Positions 42,181-50,493 of a stretch of DNA of 64,000 nt are shown here, piece after piece (positions within the stretch are counted from its first letter, which is position 1; each line of letters begins with the position of its first letter). The notes beneath the pieces are model-generated. The model had not been told where the DNA came from. It searched no databases and worked only from the letters and a program-made list of their open reading frames with translations. The stretch covers positions 372,001 to 436,000 of the forward strand of contig JADKJU010000003.1 of NCBI GenBank assembly GCA_016720855.1. Direction: 5' to 3'. This DNA comes from Betaproteobacteria bacterium (GTDB lineage Bacteria; Pseudomonadota; Gammaproteobacteria; Burkholderiales; Usitatibacteraceae). The position numbers and the translations under genes were made by a program.

Positions 42181-43956
42181 ATGCCCAACGATACGAAGGC
42201 GCCGGAAGGCGCCCACATCACCAACTTCATCAAGCAGCGCATCGAGGCGGACCTTGCATCCGGCAAGTACGCCGAGCGCAAGTGGGGCGGCAGGCCCGGC
42301 AAGCTGGAGGCGCACGCCAACGCGCCGCTGGACCCCGCGAAGATCCGCACGCGCTTCCCCCCGGAGCCCAACGGCTACCTGCACATTGGGCATGCGAAGT
42401 CGATCTGCCTCAACTTCGGTCTCGCGAAGGAGTACGGCGGCATCTGCCACATGCGCTTCGACGACACGAACCCGGAGAAGGAGGAGCAGGAGTACGTCGA
42501 CACCATCATCGCCGCGGTGAAGTGGCTGGGCTTCGATTTCGGCGCGAATGACGAGTACCTCTACTTCGCCAGCGACTACTTCGATCTCATGTACGAGTTC
42601 GGCGAGTGCCTGATCGAGCACGGCGAAGCGTACGTGGATTCACAGTCGGCCGACGAGATGCAGCGCACCCGGGGCACCTTCTCCGAGCCGGGGAGGGATT
42701 CGCCTTACCGCACACGCATGCCGGCCGAGAACCTGGCACTCTTTCGCGAGATGCGCGACGGCAAGCACGCCGACGGCGCCCACGTGCTGCGCGCGAAGAT
42801 CGACATGGCCTCGCCCAACATCAACCTGCGCGACCCGGCCATCTACCGCATCAAGCGCGCGACCCACCACCGCACCGGCGACAAGTGGTGCATCTACCCG
42901 ATGTACACCTACGCGCACCCCGTCGAGGACGCACTGGAGTGCATCACGCACTCCATCTGCACGCTGGAATTCGAGGATCAGCGCCCGTTCTACGACTGGG
43001 TGCTGGAGAAGCTGGCCACTCACGGCATGCTGCAGCGGCCCCTTCCCCAGCAGATCGAGTTCTCGCGCCTGAATCTCACGCACACCGTGATGAGCAAGCG
43101 CTTTCTTCTCACGCTCGTGCAGCAGAAGTTCGTCGATGGCTGGGACGACCCGCGCATGCCGACGCTCGTGGGGGCGCGCCGTCGCGGCTACACGCCGGAG
43201 GGGTTCCGGATGTTTGCGGAGCGGATTGGCGTGAGCAAGGCGGACAACTGGATCGATCCCTCCGTGCTCGAGGATTGCATGCGCGAGCACCTGAACGAGG
43301 TGGCTCCGCGCCGCATCGCCGTCCTCGATCCGATCAAGCTCCTGATCACCAATTATCCGGAGGGGCAGTCCGAGGAATGCTTCGCGCCCAACCATCCGCA
43401 GAAGCCGGAATGGGGCAAGCGCCTGATGCCCTTCTCCCGCGAGTTGTGGATCGAGCGCGAGGACTTCAACGAGGAACCGCCCAAGGGCTACTTCCGGCTG
43501 TTCCCGGGCAACTCGGTGCGGCTCAAGTACGGGTACGTGGTGAAGTGCACGGGCTGCACCAAGGATGCACACGGAAAGGTGATCGAGGTGATGTGCGAGT
43601 ACATCCTAGACTCGAAGTCGGGCACGCCCGGGGCGGATCACCACAAGACGAAGGGCGTGATCCACTGGGTGTCGGCGGCGCACGCGTACGAGGCGGAGGT
43701 GAGGCTCTACGATCGGCTGTTCAAGGTGGCGAATCCGGGGAAGGCGACGGGGAATTACCTGGACGATCTCAATCCGGATTCGCTGAAGGTGATCCGGGCG
43801 TATCTGGAGCCTTCATTGAAGGAGGCCACGGCGGAGGAGCGGTTTCAATTCGAGAGGCATGGGTATTTCGTCTTCGATACGGGCACATCACCATCGTCGA
43901 TCACGCGCACCGTTACCCTCCGCGATTCCTGGGGAAACCAATCTCACAAGGGATAG
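42181..43956 (+). CDS. glnS: Glutaminyl-tRNA synthetase
   Basis: The 591-residue class I synthetase charges tRNA-Gln. The catalytic signatures are visible: FPPEPNGYLHIGHAKSICLN (HIGH) near residue 70 and SKRFLL (KMSKS-like, reading VMSKR) near residue 305; the C-terminal half contains two beta-barrels for the anticodon. Its C-terminus ends GNQSHKG, a few residues longer than usual. GlnS implies direct charging rather than the amidotransferase route. It is a housekeeping gene lying inside an accessory region, with a defence gene only 12 bases downstream. Confidence 0.96.
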   Translation: MPNDTKAPEGAHITNFIKQRIEADLASGKYAERKWGGRPGKLEAHANAPLDPAKIRTRFPPEPNGYLHIGHAKSICLNFGLAKEYGGICHMRFDDTNPEKEEQEYVDTIIAAVKWLGFDFGANDEYLYFASDYFDLMYEFGECLIEHGEAYVDSQSADEMQRTRGTFSEPGRDSPYRTRMPAENLALFREMRDGKHADGAHVLRAKIDMASPNINLRDPAIYRIKRATHHRTGDKWCIYPMYTYAHPVEDALECITHSICTLEFEDQRPFYDWVLEKLATHGMLQRPLPQQIEFSRLNLTHTVMSKRFLLTLVQQKFVDGWDDPRMPTLVGARRRGYTPEGFRMFAERIGVSKADNWIDPSVLEDCMREHLNEVAPRRIAVLDPIKLLITNYPEGQSEECFAPNHPQKPEWGKRLMPFSRELWIEREDFNEEPPKGYFRLFPGNSVRLKYGYVVKCTGCTKDAHGKVIEVMCEYILDSKSGTPGADHHKTKGVIHWVSAAHAYEAEVRLYDRLFKVANPGKATGNYLDDLNPDSLKVIRAYLEPSLKEATAEERFQFERHGYFVFDTGTSPSSITRTVTLRDSWGNQSHKG

Positions 43957-43968
43957 CTCCCTAAAGTC

Positions 43969-44952
43969 ATGCGCTACTGGTGGGTCAATCAGAATCAGAC
44001 CTACCGACACGAGGTGTTGGGGGGATATCTTTGGTCACCTAAGCGCAAGTCGAATGGGCACCAGAATCCCTTCTACGATTTCATGCGGGAAGTTGCACCG
44101 GGCGATGTCGTGTTCTCTTTTGCTGATACGTTGATCAAGGCAATCGGGATCGCTCGATCGCATGGCTACGAAGCCCCGAAACCGCTTGAGTTCGGTCAGA
44201 CAGGGGCTTACTGGGGAACGATCGGTTGGCGGGTTGACGTGTTCTTCACGGAACTCCGCCTGCCGATTCGGCCCTCCGAACACATGAACATCCTTGGACC
44301 GTTGCTTCCCGGCCTATATTCGCCCCTTCGTCCCAATGGATCGGGACTTCAAGGCGTGTATCTGACTCGATTGCCTGACGTATTCGCGGGCGCCATGATC
44401 GACCTCGTAGGGACGGAAGCGCGCACGTTGGTCAAGGGCCATTTCGCCATGGATGATTCCCCGATCCAACCCGCAATTGGTCTCATCCAGTGGGAGGAGC
44501 ACGAACTGGAGAAGGTCCGCGCGGATGCCCACGTACCGGAAACTGATCGCGAGGCCATCGTCCTGGCGCGGCGTGGCCAAGGACTCTTCAAGTCACGCGT
44601 CATGAAGCGAGAGACTCGTTGCCGCATAACTGGAGTCGATCGTGAAGAGCATTTGCGAGCGAGCCACTGCAAGCCTTGGCGCAACTCGACCAACGAGGAG
44701 CGACTGGACGGAGAGAATGGTCTGCTACTCACCCCGTCCATAGACCACCTCTTCGATCGCGGCTTCATTGGCTTCGAGGGCAATGGCGATTTATTGATTT
44801 CACCGGTTGCTCATTTGGCCTCGCTTCTGCGGATGGGAATTGATCCTCGAGCGCACCGAAACGTTGGCAGTTTCTCCGAGGGGCAGCGGCACTATCTCCA
44901 ATTCCATCGCGAAAACGAGTTGCTGCGCTCGCCCTTTCTCGACCACAGCTAG
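43969..44952 (+). CDS. EVE-HNH modification-dependent restriction endonuclease
   Basis: A 327-residue protein with an N-terminal EVE-like domain (residues 1-150; MRYWWVNQNQTYRHEVLGGY, then PGDVVFSFADT and IKAIGIARSHGY), a fold that reads modified bases, and a C-terminal HNH domain (residues about 210-270; ETRCRITGV, ASHCKPWRNS, ENGLLLTPSIDHLFDRGFI). EVE-HNH fusions cut DNA containing modified cytosines, as in phages with hypermodified genomes. A methyltransferase is not needed and none is nearby. Base composition is visibly less GC-rich than glnS, a sign of transfer. It probably acts alone as a type IV-like restriction enzyme. Confidence 0.85.
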   Translation: MRYWWVNQNQTYRHEVLGGYLWSPKRKSNGHQNPFYDFMREVAPGDVVFSFADTLIKAIGIARSHGYEAPKPLEFGQTGAYWGTIGWRVDVFFTELRLPIRPSEHMNILGPLLPGLYSPLRPNGSGLQGVYLTRLPDVFAGAMIDLVGTEARTLVKGHFAMDDSPIQPAIGLIQWEEHELEKVRADAHVPETDREAIVLARRGQGLFKSRVMKRETRCRITGVDREEHLRASHCKPWRNSTNEERLDGENGLLLTPSIDHLFDRGFIGFEGNGDLLISPVAHLASLLRMGIDPRAHRNVGSFSEGQRHYLQFHRENELLRSPFLDHS

Positions 44953-45027
44953 CCTCCCTGGTCGTTTCGGTGGCGTGCCGCCGCCAATTGGAGTGAAATA
45001 CCCCGATCGCGTCGCCAGGGCGGCCCC

Positions 45028-46287
45028 ATGCGTCCTTTCCTCGTCATTTTCGCAGTCGGCGTCTTCGCCTTTCCGATCGATACGGCAAGCGCCGACTCAG
45101 CGCCCGCCGGCCTTGAAGCGAACCTCGCCTCCTATGCCTCCGGTGCCTGGATCGCCAAGCGCCCACGCGAGTTCGACGAGAGCTGGAGTGCCTACTGGCT
45201 GCTGGACGAGCGTTCCGACTCCGGCTGGGCGACGCCGAAAGGCCTCGTCGCGGGACCTCACGAGGTCGTGATCGAGTTCGCTCAGAAGTCGCTCATCCGT
45301 TCCGTTGAGTTCGACACGGCCAGCGTCGACGGGGATTCGCAGGGCAGCCGCGCGGCGGCCGATATCACCGTCGACATTTCCGATGAATCCGCGGAAGGCG
45401 GCTTTCGATCGGTGGCGGCCGTCCGGCTAGAGCCCCGCAAGGACCGCCAGCGCTTCGCGATCGCCTCTCCCATCGCCGGCCGATGGATTCGCCTCACGGT
45501 GAAATCGAACCACGGTTCGACGGAATACATCGAGCTGTTCGAGTTCAGGGCGTTTGGCGAGGCTCTCGGCCAGCCGGCGCCGGTGCCCTCCTTCACCGGT
45601 GCCTACCGGACGAACTTCAGCACCTTCCGCATGGTCCAGCAGGGCTCCACATTGACCGGCTGCTACGAGTACAAGCACGGGCTGGTGGAGAACGGCGGCA
45701 TCGAGGGCCGTGTCGCACGATTCACGTGGGCGCAGGATTCTTCCGGCGGTCCCCTGCCACGCGGTCCTGCGTTCTTCGTCTTCTCGCCTGACGCAAAGCA
45801 GTTCATCGGCCTGTGGTGGTACGAGACACTCACCAACAAGCGCGGGGAGATCTGGCGCGGCACGCGGACCGGCGACAAGCCCGGTGCCTGCGCACACTGG
45901 AGGGGGCCCGCGGGCGCCTCGAAGCAACTCGCCGCGCAATTGGGCCGGGGCGAGAAGGCCCGCATCTATGGCATACGCTTCGATCTCGACTCGGACACGC
46001 TGCGGGACGACTCCACGCCGGCTCTCGACAGCATTGCGAAGCTCGCGCGCGAGAACCCTTCGTGGCGCTTCGTGATCGAGGGCCACACCGACGCCACCGG
46101 CACCCCTGAGCACAACCAGGCGCTCTCCGAGCGTCGTGCCGCGGCGGTGAAGGCATGGCTGGTGAAGGCGGGGATCGTGGCAGCGCGGCTCGACCCGGTG
46201 GGATTCGGCGCCACAAAGCCCGTCGCCGGCAATGACACCGGCATGGGCCGTGCCCAGAATCGTCGCGTGGAGCTTGCCCGTCGGTAA
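45028..46287 (+). CDS. OmpA family protein with N-terminal discoidin-like domain
   Basis: The 419-residue protein has a signal peptide (LVIFAVGVFAFPIDTASA), then a discoidin/F5-F8 type C-like beta-sandwich (residues about 30-175; WSAYWLLDERSDSGWATPKG, then RWIRLTVKSNHGSTEYIELF), a middle beta region (GAYRTNFSTFRMVQQGSTLTG), and a C-terminal OmpA-like peptidoglycan-binding domain (IRFDLDSDTLRDDS, VIEGHTDATGTPEHNQALSE, GRAQNRRVELARR). It is probably a periplasmic or outer-membrane protein that links the wall to a carbohydrate or surface ligand. The combination is unusual. Confidence 0.83.
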   Translation: MRPFLVIFAVGVFAFPIDTASADSAPAGLEANLASYASGAWIAKRPREFDESWSAYWLLDERSDSGWATPKGLVAGPHEVVIEFAQKSLIRSVEFDTASVDGDSQGSRAAADITVDISDESAEGGFRSVAAVRLEPRKDRQRFAIASPIAGRWIRLTVKSNHGSTEYIELFEFRAFGEALGQPAPVPSFTGAYRTNFSTFRMVQQGSTLTGCYEYKHGLVENGGIEGRVARFTWAQDSSGGPLPRGPAFFVFSPDAKQFIGLWWYETLTNKRGEIWRGTRTGDKPGACAHWRGPAGASKQLAAQLGRGEKARIYGIRFDLDSDTLRDDSTPALDSIAKLARENPSWRFVIEGHTDATGTPEHNQALSERRAAAVKAWLVKAGIVAARLDPVGFGATKPVAGNDTGMGRAQNRRVELARR

Positions 46288-46364
46288 CGTCGGCCGCAGG
46301 ACCATGAGCCAAACATAAAACTATTACATATCAATGTCTTATAAGTAGCGTGTGCGGATGTTCT

Positions 46365-46393
46365 AGTTGCACCTTTTATATGAAGGTGCAACT
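46365..46393. promoter_or_regulatory. Perfect 11-bp inverted repeat upstream of the AbiEi-like gene
   Basis: AGTTGCACCTT and its reverse complement flank a TTATATG loop, in an A/T-rich stretch (46310-46410) unlike the rest of the window. The repeat ends 28 bases before the AbiEi-like ATG. AbiEi antitoxins bind inverted repeats in their own promoter, so this is a good candidate autoregulatory operator; transcript attenuation is the alternative. Confidence 0.6.
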
Positions 46394-46421
46394 TTAATAT
46401 TTTTGTGGCATCTTGATATCC

Positions 46422-47504
46422 ATGCCACGGACAAACCTCCGAACCCGGTCCCTTATCGGCTACGAACCGGACGCCCGGATAGACGGCGTGCTGGTCGAAG
46501 TAAGCGATGGGGCCAGCAGCTTCCGCAACGTGCGCGCAGCGCTGCTGGGACTTGCCTACCACTTGGCGCACGACAAGAAAGCCAGGGCGCTGCTCGTCCT
46601 GACCAACACCCGCATCACCCAACCCCGCCTCGAGCGCGAACTGGCCCTGGCCCGGCAAGTCTTCACACCCGACGTCATGAAAAGGCTTGGAGCCACGATC
46701 GAGACGGACGGGCTTTTTCGCGGGCTTCCCGTGGACCTCTTGCCAGGCTTTCCCGCGAAGCTGGCGCACCTCGTCAGGGAGGAGACCGCAAGGCGAAAGG
46801 CCGGTGCGATGAGGGGGCGCCTTTCCGAATATTCCGTCTTCAAGATCCTCCTGCACGAGTGGCTCCTCGACAGGGGGCCGATGACCAGCGACCGGATCAG
46901 GAAGATATCCGGTGCAAGCTATCCGACCGTCGCAAGTGCGCTCAAGCGTTATGAGCACGTGCTCGTTCGCCACTCGGACCGCCGGGTCGAACTGAGCCGC
47001 TTTCCGATGGAGGAATGGGCGGCGCTCGTGGCCGTGTCCGACCGCGCGCGATCGACCGTGCGCTTCACCGATCGATCGGGTCAACCCAGGTCACCGGAAT
47101 CGTTGTATCGCCGGTTGGGCAATCACAACCTGCCCGACGTCGCCGTGGGTGGCGTGATTGCGGCGCGTCACTACCTGCCTTCGCTCGACCTCGCCGGGAC
47201 TCCGCGCCTCGACCTCACCGTCAACGCGATCCGGGGCGCGGATCTCGCGTTCGTCGAGGACCTCGACCCCGCGCTGCGCAGGACCGACAGAAAGGATGAC
47301 CCGTCAACGCTGGTCGTGCACCAGATCAACCGGAATGAAGCACTGTTCGTCGTCGGCCGGGACCGCGTGAGATACGCCGATCCCGTCGAATGCCTGCTCG
47401 ACCTGCACGAGGCCCGTCTCGAGCAGCAGGCGCACGAACTCCTCGACTTCTTCACAAGCCGGAAAAGCGCGATGACTCCGACAGGCAGGCCTTCCCGGTC
47501 GTGA
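46422..47504 (+). CDS. AbiEi-like type IV antitoxin/abortive infection regulator
   Basis: The 360-residue protein has an N-terminal domain of unknown fold (VLVEVSDGASSFRNVRAALL, LLVLTNTRITQPRLERELAL), a winged helix near residues 137-176 (VFKILLHEWLLDRGPMTSDR, then ASYPTVASALKRYE) and a C-terminal domain with YADPVECLLDLHEARLEQQA, which matches the end of AbiEi-type antitoxins. In type IV systems the antitoxin represses the operon and neutralises the nucleotidyltransferase toxin without direct contact. ATG at 46422 follows a nine-base shorter in-frame TTG. GTGA overlap joins it to the toxin gene. Confidence 0.68.
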   Translation: MPRTNLRTRSLIGYEPDARIDGVLVEVSDGASSFRNVRAALLGLAYHLAHDKKARALLVLTNTRITQPRLERELALARQVFTPDVMKRLGATIETDGLFRGLPVDLLPGFPAKLAHLVREETARRKAGAMRGRLSEYSVFKILLHEWLLDRGPMTSDRIRKISGASYPTVASALKRYEHVLVRHSDRRVELSRFPMEEWAALVAVSDRARSTVRFTDRSGQPRSPESLYRRLGNHNLPDVAVGGVIAARHYLPSLDLAGTPRLDLTVNAIRGADLAFVEDLDPALRRTDRKDDPSTLVVHQINRNEALFVVGRDRVRYADPVECLLDLHEARLEQQAHELLDFFTSRKSAMTPTGRPSRS

Positions 47505-48409
47505 GTGATCTCTCCCCTCGCGAAACACTGAAGCAGGTCGCGGAGGCGCTTCCCGACGATTGCCGCAAAAACGTGATCGTCATCGGCAGCCTCGCCGCAG
47601 GCTACTACTACTTCGGGCGGGACCCGGAACGGCTCATGCGCACCAAGGATGTCGATTGCATGCTCTCTCCCCACGTAACTGCAATGCAAACGGGGCAAAC
47701 CGTCGCCGAACGCCTGATCGCCGAACATTGGAAGCCCAGTCCCGGCCCCGGCGGCATCCAGCCGGGCAACGATTCGACACCCGTGGAAGCGCTTCCCATG
47801 ATCCGGCTCGTGCCGCCTCGGTCGAGCGATTGGAACATCGAGCTTCTCAGTGCTCCGTCGTCACCCGCGGATCGCGGAAAGACCTACACGCGGATCCCGA
47901 CAGCCGTCGGTCACTTCGTACTCTGCAGCTTCGGCTATCTTGCCCTCGCGGAGGAGGATCCGGTCGTCACCGAGTTTGGAATCCGCATTGCGCGCCCCGA
48001 GATGATGGCGCTCGCCAATCTGCTCCATCATCCGGCCATAGGCCCGGAGCGAATGGGTGGCTTGATCGAGGGCCGCCGCATCAAGCGAAGCAACAAGGAC
48101 CTGGGCCGGGTTCTCGCCATCGCCTCGCTCGCGCAACGCGAAGATCAGGACGCCCTCGTGGCGTGGCCGGCACTTTGGTCCGCGGCCTTGCGCCATCGGT
48201 TTTCGAAGGACTGGAGACTCCTCGCCCATCGAGCGGGTGACGGCATTCGCGCGATGCTCGCAAGCGGGGAGGATCTGGAAGAGGCGCGCCATTGCGTGGC
48301 GAACGGCCTGCTGAGCTCGTATCGAGTGACGCGCGAACTGCTTGAGGCCACGGGGCGGCGCCTGCTGAACGATGCCCTGGAGCCGCTGAAGTCGCTTGCA
48401 GAGCCATGA
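47501..48409 (+). CDS. AbiEii-like nucleotidyltransferase toxin
   Basis: A 302-residue protein with a minimal nucleotidyltransferase core: NVIVIGSLAAGYYYFGRDPE near residue 24 gives the GS motif, and MRTKDVDCMLSP near residue 48 gives the DxD metal pair. The C-terminal half is helical with IARPEMMALANLLHHPAI and KRSNKDLGRVLAIASLAQRE, as in AbiEii-type proteins. Such toxins add nucleotides to tRNA acceptor ends or otherwise halt growth during phage infection. It starts at GTG 47501 on the stop of the AbiEi-like gene. Pairing and order match type IV systems, but sequence similarity to characterised members is only moderate. Confidence 0.65.
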   Translation: MSDLSPRETLKQVAEALPDDCRKNVIVIGSLAAGYYYFGRDPERLMRTKDVDCMLSPHVTAMQTGQTVAERLIAEHWKPSPGPGGIQPGNDSTPVEALPMIRLVPPRSSDWNIELLSAPSSPADRGKTYTRIPTAVGHFVLCSFGYLALAEEDPVVTEFGIRIARPEMMALANLLHHPAIGPERMGGLIEGRRIKRSNKDLGRVLAIASLAQREDQDALVAWPALWSAALRHRFSKDWRLLAHRAGDGIRAMLASGEDLEEARHCVANGLLSSYRVTRELLEATGRRLLNDALEPLKSLAEP

Positions 48410-48634
48410 CCCTCTGCGCCGAGCCCGGACGATACCCGTCCGGACTTCGACGGGGAGTCGAGGCGGATCGAATTGCGGGCTTGCGCGACCTCCACGCATT
48501 GCGCCGACGCAAGAGCCGGATGTGACGGACGGTGTAACATTTGCTCGATGAGCGGGGCGGCCATGGCCGCAACCGCATTGGCATTTTTCCGCTCGCCAGG
48601 ACGAAGCGACCATCTTCGGAGCGCAGCTACGCCC

Positions 48635-49210
48635 ATGAGTTCCCCTTCGAATCCGCCGCACGAGGACGAGCTGGATTTCACGCCCTCCAGCGCCGCCCCC
48701 ATGCCGCAGCCCGCGCCGGAGCGGGTGCAGCAGGCGCGCCAGGAGGCCCGCGAAGGCACCCCGCAACTGCAGAATTCGGGGTTCTACGTGAGCATCGCGC
48801 GTCGTTCCGAAGTCCGGATCCCGCCGCGCAACGGGAGCAAGTACGTGATCCTCGTCGTCGAGGACGATGGCGATCTCGCGCAACTGCTCATCGACATCTT
48901 CATGCTCGCGGGATTCGAGGTGCACTGGGCGTCGAATCGCGCGGAAATCAACGCCGAGATCAACCGCAAACCGACGGTCGACCTCATCCTCATGGACATC
49001 ATGCTGCCCGATGCCAACGGCCTGCAGGTCCTGCAACGCATACGCACTCACCCCAAGCTCGAGAAGCTGCCCGTGATCATGATGACGGGGAAGTCCGAGG
49101 CATCGGATGTGGCCGCGGGCCTGTCCGCTGGCGCGGACGGCTACGTGTCCAAGCCGTTCAAGATGAGCGGGCTGGTGAAGGCGGTGAACCTCGTGCTGGG
49201 GAACGCGTAG
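48635..49210 (+). CDS. Single-domain response regulator with an N-terminal linker
   Basis: The 191-residue protein has a low-complexity N-terminus (residues 1-65, Pro/Glu/Ala rich) and a receiver domain: YVILVVEDDGDLAQLLID with the acidic pocket, the phospho-acceptor Asp in LILMDIMLPDANG, Thr in VIMMTGKSE and Lys in YVSKPF. No output domain follows, so it likely acts by protein contact. ATG at 48635 is preferred over ATG at 48548, which would lengthen an unstructured tail. The upstream gap 48410-48634 holds no gene that I can see. Confidence 0.83.
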   Translation: MSSPSNPPHEDELDFTPSSAAPMPQPAPERVQQARQEAREGTPQLQNSGFYVSIARRSEVRIPPRNGSKYVILVVEDDGDLAQLLIDIFMLAGFEVHWASNRAEINAEINRKPTVDLILMDIMLPDANGLQVLQRIRTHPKLEKLPVIMMTGKSEASDVAAGLSAGADGYVSKPFKMSGLVKAVNLVLGNA

Positions 49211-49237
49211 CAACGAGGTTTCTCGGCACCGTGCCGG

Positions 49238-49402
49238 CTAAGCCTGCTTTTCGACCTCGTCCTTGATCGCCTTGTCGAGCGTAAGCAGCTTCGCTTCCAG
49301 GCCCTTCTTGATCTGGTCGAGCGCCGCCGAGCTTCTCCAGTTTCGTGCGCGGTCCACTTCGATCGACACGGCGATTCTCTCGTTCCTGAGCTGCTTCAGC
49401 AT
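49238..49402 (-). CDS. Small coiled, charged protein of unknown function
   Basis: A 54-codon minus-strand gene with a good ribosome site (GGAGAAG) before ATG 49402. The peptide is MLKQLRNERIAVSIEVDRAR, then WRSSAALDQIKKGLEAKLLT and ends EVEKQA; it is helical and alternates Lys/Glu, with heptad-like Leu/Ile spacing suitable for a short coiled coil. Third positions are mostly G or C. No family is recognised. It lies convergent to the response regulator gene and downstream of the DUF1993 gene on the same strand. Confidence 0.55.
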   Translation of the reverse strand: MLKQLRNERIAVSIEVDRARNWRSSAALDQIKKGLEAKLLTLDKAIKDEVEKQA

Positions 49403-49538
49403 GGTCTTCTCCTGGTCGGGATAGGCAATCCTGTCTATTCCGCCGCGCGGAGATGAAGCGGTGGCGCAGGCGGCAGGAGTTTGTCGTTGCGGGCATTGGA
49501 CCGCAGGAACGCGAAATCGTTCGCGGCAACCCGGAATA

Positions 49539-50045
49539 TCACGACCTTCCGAGGAAGTCCCCCTTCCCGATTTCCACCCCGTTGTGCCGCAGGATCGCGT
49601 ACGCGGTGGTCACGTGGAAGTACAGGTTCGGCAGCACGTGGTTCAGGAGGTACGGCATCGCATGCATCGACTTGGTGGCGGTGCGCGTCTTCCAGGTCAC
49701 GGTGCGGTCCTCGGAGCCGTCGATCTGCTCGGGCTTGAGGGTTTCCAGGTAGGCGATCGTCCTGCGCAGGCGTGCCACCAGGTCGGCAAACGAGGCCTCA
49801 TTGTCCTCATAGGCCGGGGGCTCGACCTGCGCGAGCCGCGCCGCGCCTCCCTTGGCGGCATCGGCCGCGATCTGCACCTGCTTCACGAGCGGAAACATGT
49901 CCGGGTACAGGCGGCTGCCCATGAGGACCGCGGGGTCGAGCTTCTTCGCTTCCGCATGGGATGCGGCCTTCTCCAGGACCGCCGCCAGGTTGGCGAGCAC
50001 GCGGGTGAAAGTCGGAACGGAAGCCTGGTACATGGAAATGTTCAT
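49539..50045 (-). CDS. DUF1993 family protein
   Basis: The 168-residue protein matches DUF1993: YQASVPTFTRVLANLAAVLE near the N-terminus, LYPDMFPLVKQVQIAADAAK, and the C-terminal LNHVLPNLYFHVTTAYAILR with HNGVEIGKGDFLG. The fold is a DinB-like four-helix bundle by expectation; function is unknown. The chosen ATG at 50045 starts MNISMYQ, the common family N-terminus. The sequence 49403-49538 downstream holds no supported gene. Confidence 0.85.
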   Translation of the reverse strand: MNISMYQASVPTFTRVLANLAAVLEKAASHAEAKKLDPAVLMGSRLYPDMFPLVKQVQIAADAAKGGAARLAQVEPPAYEDNEASFADLVARLRRTIAYLETLKPEQIDGSEDRTVTWKTRTATKSMHAMPYLLNHVLPNLYFHVTTAYAILRHNGVEIGKGDFLGRS

Positions 50046-50172
50046 CTGGATCTCCGGTTGGCGGGTCGCCTGGGACTCTGGGCCGACAGAGTAGCGCAAA
50101 TCCTGCGGTGCACCGATTCGCAGCCCGCCGCGTTCTACGGAATGATCCCGACCCAAGTCCATTGACGCTTGT

Positions 50173-50183
50173 CGTTAATAACG
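50173..50183. promoter_or_regulatory. Palindrome CGTTAATAACG upstream of higBA, candidate operator
   Basis: The 11-base near-palindrome lies 20 bases before the higB start, with a further GTTAAC at 50190-50195. HigA-type antitoxins bind such repeats to repress their own operon, so this is a reasonable operator. The DUF1993 gene is divergent from it. Confidence 0.45.
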
Positions 50184-50202
50184 TTCCCCGTTAACATCCA
50201 CC

Positions 50203-50484
50203 GTGATCCGTTCGTTCCGCAACCGCGACACCTCACGGGTCCTTGATCGCGAACCGGTGGCACGATTCCGATCATTGGAGCGCCAGGCGCGTCGAAAGAT
50301 GGAGATGCTCGAAGCAGCGGTGTCGCTGCAGGATCTTCGGGTACCGCCCGGCAACCACCTCGAGGCGCTGCGGGGCGAACGCACCGGGCAGCACAGCATC
50401 CGCATCAACAGTCAGTGGCGCCTCTGCTTTCGTTGGACAGCCGCAGGCGCCGAAGACGTCGAGATTGTCGATTACCACGACTGA
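50203..50484 (+). CDS. higB: HigB-type RelE-family toxin
   Basis: A 93-residue toxin beginning at GTG. MIRSFRNRDTSRVLDREPVA is a typical HigB start, RKMEMLEAAVSLQDLRVPPG follows, and GQHSIRINSQWRLCFRW with EDVEIVDYHD is the family end with the active-site Arg/His region. HigB toxins cleave mRNA during translation. Toxin-first order and a nine-base gap to the XRE antitoxin are the standard HigBA arrangement. Confidence 0.92.
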   Translation: MIRSFRNRDTSRVLDREPVARFRSLERQARRKMEMLEAAVSLQDLRVPPGNHLEALRGERTGQHSIRINSQWRLCFRWTAAGAEDVEIVDYHD

Positions 50485-50493
50485 GGCACTTTC

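Noticed and set aside
49403..49538. Possible gene downstream of DUF1993 on the minus strand
   Set aside because: The open frame has weak third-position bias, no start with ribosome site, and no recognisable motif.
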